The notes beneath the pieces were generated by a model. It had not been told where the DNA came from. It saw nothing but the letters and a program-made list of their open reading frames with translations, and made no database searches. From positions 1 through 6,480 of the forward strand of contig CAINUM010000092.1 of NCBI GenBank assembly GCA_903853785.1: DNA of 6,480 nt, written 5' to 3'. Shown piece by piece: positions 1 through 5,292 of the stretch. Positions within the stretch are counted from its first letter, which is position 1. Each line of letters begins with the position of its first letter. The position numbers and the translations under genes are program-made. This stretch comes from Candidatus Magasanikiibacteriota bacterium. Lineage in GTDB: Bacteria > Patescibacteriota > Patescibacteriia > Magasanikbacterales > GWA2-37-8.

Positions 1-5
1 CGCAG

Positions 6-1670
6 ATGCAAGATAGTCTTTCATCTGATAAAAAATTATCTTCGGAAGATATTTTAATGGTATCGTTGTGGATAAAAAATCATATGCGGGGCATAAATGC
101 TTTGCGTGATCTTGAAGAATTTCCTCCGGAAGAATTGGCCGAACAAATTATAAAAGATGCGTATCCGATAGAGTTGTTGAATGCACGCATACCCTTGGTG
201 GATGTGATTAGGGCCACAATCATGATGCAAGAAGTTGAATTGCTTTCAATTCCTGATTCAGAACAGAAACAAAAAATGACAACTGGTTGGGAGCTTGTTA
301 AATCCAAAGTAGAATTTTTACTTCCGATTCTTGAAGAAAAAAATAAAAGAGAATTAATGATACCTTTGGTTAAAGGTGATGATTTGATTGTACTGGGTGT
401 CGTGCAACAGCAGCGCCAAGCGTTATTGAATAAATTAGAACAAAAACAACTGATTGGTGAAATAGTTGATCGAAGAGGGTCTTTGCTTACTCTTGTTTCA
501 CTCGCGACCGAGTCCGGAATTAAGGTGGAGGAATCAAAAGTAGACGAGCTTGTTGGTAAGGGTGCTTTCAAAGAATTACGTTCAAGAAAAGAACATATAA
601 AAGTTGTCGAAGAAGATCGTCGCGACGGTTATGTTTTGAAAAGATACGAAACAACGCCGGTAAGACAATTTACAAAAGATACGCCGGTCGAACAGATGGA
701 TCAGATGATCAATAGTGGAAATTTTCCAAATTTATCTGCACACATAAAACAATTTAATATTCCTATTAAAGTTATAAAAGATCTTGTGCTTAAAAATGGG
801 TTTGCTAATTTATTACAATTAGAATTTTTTGTAAAGGAATATTGTAATGAAAACGAAACTCTGATGGATGTTTCGCACGTGCATTCACCAACAACTCGTG
901 CAGTGGAAATTGATAGAAAAATGCCTGATGGTACTAAGGCCCATATTATTGTGAACAATGGCTATCAGAGTTCAAAAGATCATATTGGGGCTGGTATGAT
1001 TCATATTGGCGAACAGCGCTTGGAAGCCTTAAAAAAATCATATAAAAAAGCTGGTGAATCTGACGAAGACATGGTAAAAAGATTTTTTGATGAAGCGGTA
1101 ATAAATGTGACTGGAAAGGCTGCTTTAGAAATTCCAAGTGATTATGATCCAAAAAAATATTCAATTTTAATATCATCAATAAAAAAATCTGACAATAAAC
1201 AATTTGCAGGAATAGTTATTGAGAAATATGATAAATATACCGAGGTTATCACTGCGTTGTTTCAAGAAACGCCTCGTCGTTTACGAGCAGATCTACGAAG
1301 TATGTTGCGAAGATTAAAAGAAAAAAGTGGTTTTACAGACGACCAATTAGAAGAACATTTAGTGAATGCAAACAAACTTTTGATTTCAGTCGATGAAGAA
1401 CCATTGCGACTGGATCAGTTGGTCCAGGTTCAAACCGCCGTTGTAAAGGTTGAAAAACCTAAGGAACCGATTGTGGTTCCAGAGTCTATAAAATTTTTAG
1501 AAAGTATCCTCGGAAATAAATTAGTGGGAGTGGCGGAGATATATCCTAGATTAATAGCCGTAAAAAATAATTTACCGGTCTTAGAAAAAATTGTCGATGG
1601 AATGTTAAGAAAAAAATTAGAACTTACAGAAGAACAAATACGATTAATTTTGGCAACATTAGAAAAATAA
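6..1670 (+). CDS. Large soluble protein of unknown function (start uncertain)
   Basis: I do not recognise this 554-residue protein. It has no signal peptide or membrane segment, so it is probably cytoplasmic. It is rich in Lys, Glu, Leu and Ile and looks mostly helical. A charged stretch at about 190-230 (ELRSRKEH, EEDRRDGYVLKRYE) precedes a middle region with more beta-like sequence at about 295-330 (MPDGTKAHIIVNNG, DHIGAGMIHIG). A Pro/Lys/Val-rich linker at about 473-495 (VEKPKEPIVVPES) leads to a short helical C-terminal unit of about 60 residues. The ATG at 6 is the first in view, but the frame is open to the left edge, so translation may begin upstream. The next in-frame ATG is codon 18 (position 57). 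No ribosome binding site can be judged with five bases of leader. The gene ends in TAA and is followed directly by a terminator hairpin, so it is the last gene of its transcript. That it is a real gene is near certain; its function is unknown. Confidence 0.85.
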   Translation: MQDSLSSDKKLSSEDILMVSLWIKNHMRGINALRDLEEFPPEELAEQIIKDAYPIELLNARIPLVDVIRATIMMQEVELLSIPDSEQKQKMTTGWELVKSKVEFLLPILEEKNKRELMIPLVKGDDLIVLGVVQQQRQALLNKLEQKQLIGEIVDRRGSLLTLVSLATESGIKVEESKVDELVGKGAFKELRSRKEHIKVVEEDRRDGYVLKRYETTPVRQFTKDTPVEQMDQMINSGNFPNLSAHIKQFNIPIKVIKDLVLKNGFANLLQLEFFVKEYCNENETLMDVSHVHSPTTRAVEIDRKMPDGTKAHIIVNNGYQSSKDHIGAGMIHIGEQRLEALKKSYKKAGESDEDMVKRFFDEAVINVTGKAALEIPSDYDPKKYSILISSIKKSDNKQFAGIVIEKYDKYTEVITALFQETPRRLRADLRSMLRRLKEKSGFTDDQLEEHLVNANKLLISVDEEPLRLDQLVQVQTAVVKVEKPKEPIVVPESIKFLESILGNKLVGVAEIYPRLIAVKNNLPVLEKIVDGMLRKKLELTEEQIRLILATLEK

Positions 1671-1679
1671 TTTTAAATA

Positions 1680-1712
1680 AAAAAACTCCGACCATTTAGA
1701 TCGGAGTTTTTT
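1680..1712. terminator. Bidirectional intrinsic terminator between convergent genes
   Basis: A perfect 12-bp inverted repeat (AAAAAACTCCGA at 1680-1691 pairing with TCGGAGTTTTTT at 1701-1712) encloses a 9-base loop. The G+C part of the stem is CTCCGA/TCGGAG, and each strand ends its hairpin in a run of six T. It starts nine bases after the stop of the rightward gene and lies seven bases beyond the stop of the leftward gene, so one hairpin can end both transcripts. Confidence 0.92.
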
Positions 1713-1719
1713 ATTTGAA

Positions 1720-2589
1720 TTATTTGCCGGTTAACATTACAGTATCAAACCAAGCATCGGCGGATTCTTTAAATGTAGCTTCATCCAACACCCCTTCTTT
1801 GCTTGTGTGTTGACCTGGGTTTGGGTGACGTGGCATATTGCGGCCTGGAGCTGCGGTATACAAAGTTTTTTGTTTACCACTTGCATCTGGACCAAAAACC
1901 ATAAATAATCTTGTGGTATCTTGTTTTGGTGCATCAACTATTGGTACTAGTACATCACCTCGAACGAGTTGAAATTGAATTTTGCAATCACTATTTTTTG
2001 TTTTAAAATCAGCAATAAATGCGTCTTTCTCTTCTTTTTTACCTGATTTGTTTAATTCTCTGACAATTTCTTTGAGTTTTTGAGCAGTATCAATGTCAGC
2101 TTGTGAAATTGTACCTGAAGTTAATAATTCTTGCATCGAACAAATTCCTTCTTTGCCCATACTTTTTCCCATATCGACATCAAAAGCTGAAGTTCCAGGT
2201 TGAGTAGCGATTCCCTCTGGCATTTTGGCTGCTGCATCACGAAATAAATCTTCTAAAGATGCTTCATCAAATTTACTGCCAACATCTTCCCCTTTGATAT
2301 GTAGACTATCGATATGACCAGAAGCTGCTGCCGAAACATTTAATGGATTTCCTTCTTTATCATAAAAAGTAAAAAATGGAGAGTTCGCATCTAGTCCTTC
2401 AACCACCGTACCGTCTTCTTTGGTTACTCTAACCTCCAACGTTGGTTTCCATGGTTTTGTCTTATCAATTTTAGTTACTTCAACTTTTTGAAAATTTAAA
2501 TATTCACGTTTTGCCTCAAGCTGATAAGCTGGCGCCTTAAATTCTTTTGATGAATCTGGAGCTTTATCTTGAACGTCGCTTGTAGGCAT
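1720..2589 (-). CDS. Hypothetical protein with motif-rich C-terminus
   Basis: This 289-residue protein is not one I can assign. It has no signal peptide or membrane segment and is hydrophilic. Residues about 1-30 are polar and probably disordered. Residues about 32-100 look like a small beta domain (LEVRVTKEDGTVVEGLD, then PFFTFYDKEGNPLNV). Residues about 145-200 are helical and charged, with Cys150 and Cys202 the only cysteines. The C-terminus looks most constrained: LVRGDVLVPIVDA (208-220), RLFMVFGPD (227-235), LYTAAPGR (243-250), MPRHPNP (252-258) and SADAWFDTVML (276-286). The mix of strands with His, Arg and Trp/Asp residues recalls C-terminal domains of secreted or polymorphic RNase-like toxins, but that is only an impression. 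The ATG at 2589 lies about 57 bases downstream of the expected start point of a near-consensus promoter and has no Shine-Dalgarno sequence. The gene is flanked by its own promoter and a terminator, so it is monocistronic. Confidence 0.88.
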   Translation of the reverse strand: MPTSDVQDKAPDSSKEFKAPAYQLEAKREYLNFQKVEVTKIDKTKPWKPTLEVRVTKEDGTVVEGLDANSPFFTFYDKEGNPLNVSAAASGHIDSLHIKGEDVGSKFDEASLEDLFRDAAAKMPEGIATQPGTSAFDVDMGKSMGKEGICSMQELLTSGTISQADIDTAQKLKEIVRELNKSGKKEEKDAFIADFKTKNSDCKIQFQLVRGDVLVPIVDAPKQDTTRLFMVFGPDASGKQKTLYTAAPGRNMPRHPNPGQHTSKEGVLDEATFKESADAWFDTVMLTGK

Positions 2590-2652
2590 ACGATTTATAT
2601 TAGAATTAAATAAAAATATTTTTTTAGCTTATATTAGCCAAATTACAGTGAT

Positions 2653-2681
2653 ATTATAGCACATAAAATGACTTTTGTCAA
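2653..2681 (-). promoter_or_regulatory. Near-perfect sigma70 promoter for the leftward gene
   Basis: Read on the minus strand, TTGACA (2681-2676) and TATAAT (2658-2653) are separated by exactly 17 bases, and a TG lies one base upstream of the -10 (TGCTATAAT), giving an extended -10 as well. Both hexamers match consensus in full. The expected start is near 2646, giving a leader of roughly 57 bases before the ATG at 2589. The leader is A/T-rich, contains the self-complementary AAAAATATTTTT (2612-2623), and shows no Shine-Dalgarno sequence. In A/T-rich DNA isolated TATAAT matches are common, but a full two-hexamer match at ideal spacing is not. Confidence 0.85.
2669..2680. repeat. Short inverted repeat overlapping the leftward -35
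   Basis: TGAC-TTTT-GTCA is an inverted repeat with 4-base arms. It overlaps the -35 hexamer and the adjacent spacer of the leftward promoter. The position would suit a repressor or activator half-site pair, but the arms are short and part of one arm is simply the -35 sequence, so chance is a fair explanation. Confidence 0.25.
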
Positions 2682-2690
2682 TATCAATTT

Positions 2691-2719
2691 TTCACATTTT
2701 TTAAATTGTGTGGTAAAAT
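2691..2719 (+). promoter_or_regulatory. Probable promoter for the PAP2 gene
   Basis: TTCACA (2691-2696) and TAAAAT (2714-2719) lie 17 bases apart, each one or two mismatches from consensus, and a TG at 2711-2712 gives an extended -10. Transcription would begin near 2726, about 36 bases before the ATG at 2762. A perfect TATAAT at 2722-2727 is an alternative -10 but has no good -35 at normal spacing. The rightward -35 sits ten bases from the leftward -35, so the two promoters are arranged back to back and polymerase may compete between them. Confidence 0.6.
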
Positions 2720-2761
2720 TATATAATTAAATATATAGAATTTGCTGGCAATTTGTAAATT

Positions 2762-4258
2762 ATGAATATTTTCAAATCATTATACAAATCGTTCAAAATA
2801 GCGCTTGCTAGCGATGAAGAAATACAAAATATCCAATTAAAATTTCCTCGTTCGCTATCTTTTCTAAAACGGAGGTTAGACAAAACAAAATTTTCTGGTT
2901 ATAAGGTTACTGTTTTGGTTGCTTTTTTTGTTTTTGTAATGTTTTTGCTAGTAGGAGCGATTAACAGTTTTGTCACATTGGATTCAATAGTTCAGGCAGA
3001 TGTACGTGTTAATAATTTGTTGTATGTTTTTCGCAATGCGTCGGCAGTAAAATTTTTTATTTGGATAACTTTACTTGGCCAGACTCCGACTGTCGTGATT
3101 TTTACACTTGTTGCCGTGATTTTGTTGTGGTTGACTAAAAAAAATTGGCAAATACTCGGTTTGTTAATATCGATAGTTGGTGGTGAGACTTTCACTTATA
3201 TTGCAAAATGGATTTTTCAACGTCCACGACCAGTTGGGGCAGTTATTTTGGAAAGTACAAATTCATTTCCTAGTGGTCATGCAACTATAGCAGTTGCATT
3301 GTATGGTTTTTTTGCCTATTTATGGCTGAAGAGGACAAAACGAAAATTTCACCGCATATTAATTGTTATTTTAACATTTATTGTAGTTGGCGCCATTGGT
3401 TTTAGTCGAATGTATTTAGGAGTGCACTATGTTAGCGACGTCTGGACCGGATATTTGGTTGGTTTGCTGTGGCTTGTTATTGGAATTTGGCTTACAGAAC
3501 TGAAACTATTTAAGCTTCCAATTGAATTAAATGTTCAAAAAATCGTTATCAAGAAAACACAAATATTATTTTACAGTTTGATGATTTTTGTATTTGTATT
3601 TTATATTTTTTATGGTCTTTCGTTCAAACCAAAGTTTTTACCTAAACTACCGATTACCATAGCTAGAACAACACAAAACATGGCTAAAATTTTTTCAGAT
3701 TATGAATTAACTCGCTATTCAGAAACACTCACCGGTGATTTTCAAGAGCCAATAAATTTCATTATTTCAACTAAAGATGACCAGTCATTAATTGCTAGTT
3801 TTAGCAAAGCTGGTTGGACATTGGCTGATCAGGTAGACATTAAATCTTCTTTGAAAATATTAAAATATTCAATTTCTAATACCGATTTTCCGACCGCACC
3901 GATGACTCCATCATTTTGGAATAAACAAGTCCATGATTTTGGTTTTGAAAAATCAACCGAAACCAAAAGCGCTAGACAGCGCCATCATGCGCGGTTTTGG
4001 AAAACAAATTTAAAAACTTCTCAGGGAGAAACGATATATGTTGGGACAGTAAGCTTAGATATTGGCATAAAATGGCTCATTACACACAAAATTAGCCCTG
4101 ATATCGACACCGAACGAGATTTGTTATTTGCTGATTTGCAAAACACGGGAAATGTATTGAATTATGAAAAAATAAAGTTGGTTGACCCAGTTCTAGGAGA
4201 AAATTTTGGTGGTGATCAGTTTTTCACCAATGGTGAAGCATATTTACTCAAAATGTGA
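2762..4258 (+). CDS. Membrane PAP2 phosphatase fused to LssY-type C-terminal domain
   Basis: This is a 498-residue integral membrane protein. After a basic cytoplasmic N-terminus there are membrane segments at about 48-70, 106-124, 131-148, 170-188, 199-214, 226-246 and 268-285. The three PAP2 phosphatase motifs are intact: KxxxxxxRP as K149...R156-P157, PSGH at 170-173, and SRxxxxxHxxxD as S215-R216...H222...D226. The family removes phosphate from lipid phosphates such as phosphatidic acid or undecaprenyl diphosphate, with His222 the expected nucleophile; the substrate here is unknown. Residues about 300-498 match the LssY C-terminal domain (function unknown): GWTLAD (351-356), RQRHHARFW (405-413), HKISPDIDTERD (442-453) and GDQFFTNGEAYLL (484-496). 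Related proteins often carry an N-terminal DedA (SNARE-associated) domain, which is absent here. The ATG at 2762 has no Shine-Dalgarno sequence. The TGA stop is 36 bases before the next gene with no terminator, so cotranscription is likely. Confidence 0.93.
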   Translation: MNIFKSLYKSFKIALASDEEIQNIQLKFPRSLSFLKRRLDKTKFSGYKVTVLVAFFVFVMFLLVGAINSFVTLDSIVQADVRVNNLLYVFRNASAVKFFIWITLLGQTPTVVIFTLVAVILLWLTKKNWQILGLLISIVGGETFTYIAKWIFQRPRPVGAVILESTNSFPSGHATIAVALYGFFAYLWLKRTKRKFHRILIVILTFIVVGAIGFSRMYLGVHYVSDVWTGYLVGLLWLVIGIWLTELKLFKLPIELNVQKIVIKKTQILFYSLMIFVFVFYIFYGLSFKPKFLPKLPITIARTTQNMAKIFSDYELTRYSETLTGDFQEPINFIISTKDDQSLIASFSKAGWTLADQVDIKSSLKILKYSISNTDFPTAPMTPSFWNKQVHDFGFEKSTETKSARQRHHARFWKTNLKTSQGETIYVGTVSLDIGIKWLITHKISPDIDTERDLLFADLQNTGNVLNYEKIKLVDPVLGENFGGDQFFTNGEAYLLKM

Positions 4259-4264
4259 TATAAT
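4256..4264 (+). promoter_or_regulatory. Possible extended -10 upstream of the binding-protein gene
   Basis: TGATATAAT is a full TATAAT (4259-4264) preceded by TG with one base between (4256-4257). The TG is part of the TGA stop codon of the preceding gene. No convincing -35 hexamer is present 16-18 bases upstream. Transcription would start near 4271, giving a leader of about 24 bases before the ATG at 4295. It could give the binding protein and sensor a separate promoter, but in such A/T-rich DNA the match may be chance. Confidence 0.4.
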
Positions 4265-4294
4265 TATTGTGTTCATATTTAATATTTTATTAAC

Positions 4295-5287
4295 ATGAAA
4301 AGAATTATTACAATTATTTCGGTTTTAGTAATTACGTCCATTAGCGGATATGTTTATTACCAACAATCACAACCAAAATTTTTAGGATCAATTAATTACG
4401 GTTTTAATGACTGGCCTGGAAATTTACCAAATTTGGTAGCTTATGACATGGGATTTTTTAAGAAAAATGGGTTAGATGTAAAAATGGTAAAAGAAGATAA
4501 TTATACCAAACTATCAACTGATTTTAATGAAGGTAAAGTAGACTTTGGTGATTTGGCATTGATTGATGTGGTAGAAGATGTTGGTCAGGGAAGTGATACA
4601 AAAATTGTCTTAGCTCAAGATTTTTCTAACGGTGCCGATGGTATCGTAGCAAAAAAAGATATAAAATTAATATCGGACTTAAAAGGAAAAAAAATTGCGG
4701 TTGCAAAGGGTACTCTGAGTGAATATTTGTTGCAGGATGCTTTAAATAAACACGAACTTAATTTGTCTGATATTCAAATTATAGATCTACAGGCACCCGA
4801 AGCGGCTCAAGCTTTTGTTAGAGGGGAAGTGGATGCGGCAGTTACTTGGGAGCCAGATTACTCAAATGCGGTAGAAAAAGGTAATGGTTGGAAAATTTAT
4901 ACGTCGGCGGATTCGCCAGGTGTTATTGTGGATACCGTTGCTTTTAGAGGAGATTATATAAAAAATAATCATGATAAAGTCGCAGCTGTAGTAAAATCTT
5001 ACTTTGATGGAGTAGATTTTATTAAAACAAATCCAGAAAAAGCTTATGAAATAGGGGCAAAATACTTAAATATTTCTGTTGACGATTTTAAACTTCAATA
5101 TTCCGGCGTTGAACAAGTTTCGTTAGTTAGTAACTTAAAAGTAATGTCTTTTGGAAGCAATTCAAACTCACTACATGAAATCATAGAAAATACTGTTGAT
5201 TATCTACTGGAAGGAAAGATGATAAAAGACTCAGTAGATTCTACAGATATAATTGACCATCAATTTATTAGAGAGTTATCCATTTAA
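4295..5287 (+). CDS. Membrane-anchored NMT1/SsuA-like substrate-binding protein
   Basis: The 330-residue product has a basic start (MKR) and a hydrophobic segment at about 4-22. The rest reads as a periplasmic-type binding protein of the SsuA/TauA/NMT1-THI5 group. Family features are W40-P41 in the first strand region, LVAYDMGFFKKNGLDV (47-62), VDFGDLALID (82-91), LKGKKIAVAKGTLSEYLLQDAL (129-150), a RGEVDAAVTWEP stretch with W185-E186-P187, and DTVAFRGDYI (213-222). Members bind aliphatic sulfonates, taurine, nitrate, bicarbonate or pyrimidine precursors; the ligand cannot be read from the sequence. Length is normal for the group. The leader segment has no lipobox cysteine and no clear AxA signal peptidase site, so it probably stays as an uncleaved membrane anchor. 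No permease or ATPase gene is in the window. The next gene, a membrane sensor, starts five bases after the stop, so a role in signal sensing is the favoured inference. There is no Shine-Dalgarno sequence before the ATG. Confidence 0.9.
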   Translation: MKRIITIISVLVITSISGYVYYQQSQPKFLGSINYGFNDWPGNLPNLVAYDMGFFKKNGLDVKMVKEDNYTKLSTDFNEGKVDFGDLALIDVVEDVGQGSDTKIVLAQDFSNGADGIVAKKDIKLISDLKGKKIAVAKGTLSEYLLQDALNKHELNLSDIQIIDLQAPEAAQAFVRGEVDAAVTWEPDYSNAVEKGNGWKIYTSADSPGVIVDTVAFRGDYIKNNHDKVAAVVKSYFDGVDFIKTNPEKAYEIGAKYLNISVDDFKLQYSGVEQVSLVSNLKVMSFGSNSNSLHEIIENTVDYLLEGKMIKDSVDSTDIIDHQFIRELSI

Positions 5288-5292
5288 ATAAT

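Noticed and set aside
80..571. 163-codon open frame on the minus strand within the first gene.
   Set aside because: It is fully covered by the longer plus-strand gene, is serine-rich in a way typical of antisense translation, and has no promoter or start context.
701..1179. Two further minus-strand open frames of 85 and 77 codons within the first gene.
   Set aside because: Low-complexity antisense shadows with no recognisable protein character.
1737..1937. 66-codon minus-strand frame inside the leftward gene.
   Set aside because: It overlaps the end of the 289-residue frame in another phase, with no separate start signals.
1720..2589. Calling the leftward protein a toxin.
   Set aside because: The resemblance of its C-terminus to RNase-like toxin domains is only an impression, there is no secretion signal, and no adjacent immunity gene is evident.
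2722..2727. Perfect TATAAT as the main -10 of the PAP2 gene.
   Set aside because: No acceptable -35 at 16-18 bases and no upstream TG; the TTCACA-17-TGnTAAAAT arrangement just upstream is better supported.
2992..3195. 67-codon minus-strand frame within the PAP2 gene.
   Set aside because: It lies opposite the well-supported PAP2 membrane region and shows no family character.
4256..4288. Reading the TGA at 4256-4258 as glycine (genetic code 25 of Gracilibacteria/SR1) would extend the PAP2 protein by eight codons to the TAA after 4280.
   Set aside because: None of the five coding regions contains an internal in-frame TGA, which would be expected if TGA were a glycine codon, and the LssY domain already ends at its usual GEAYLL position.
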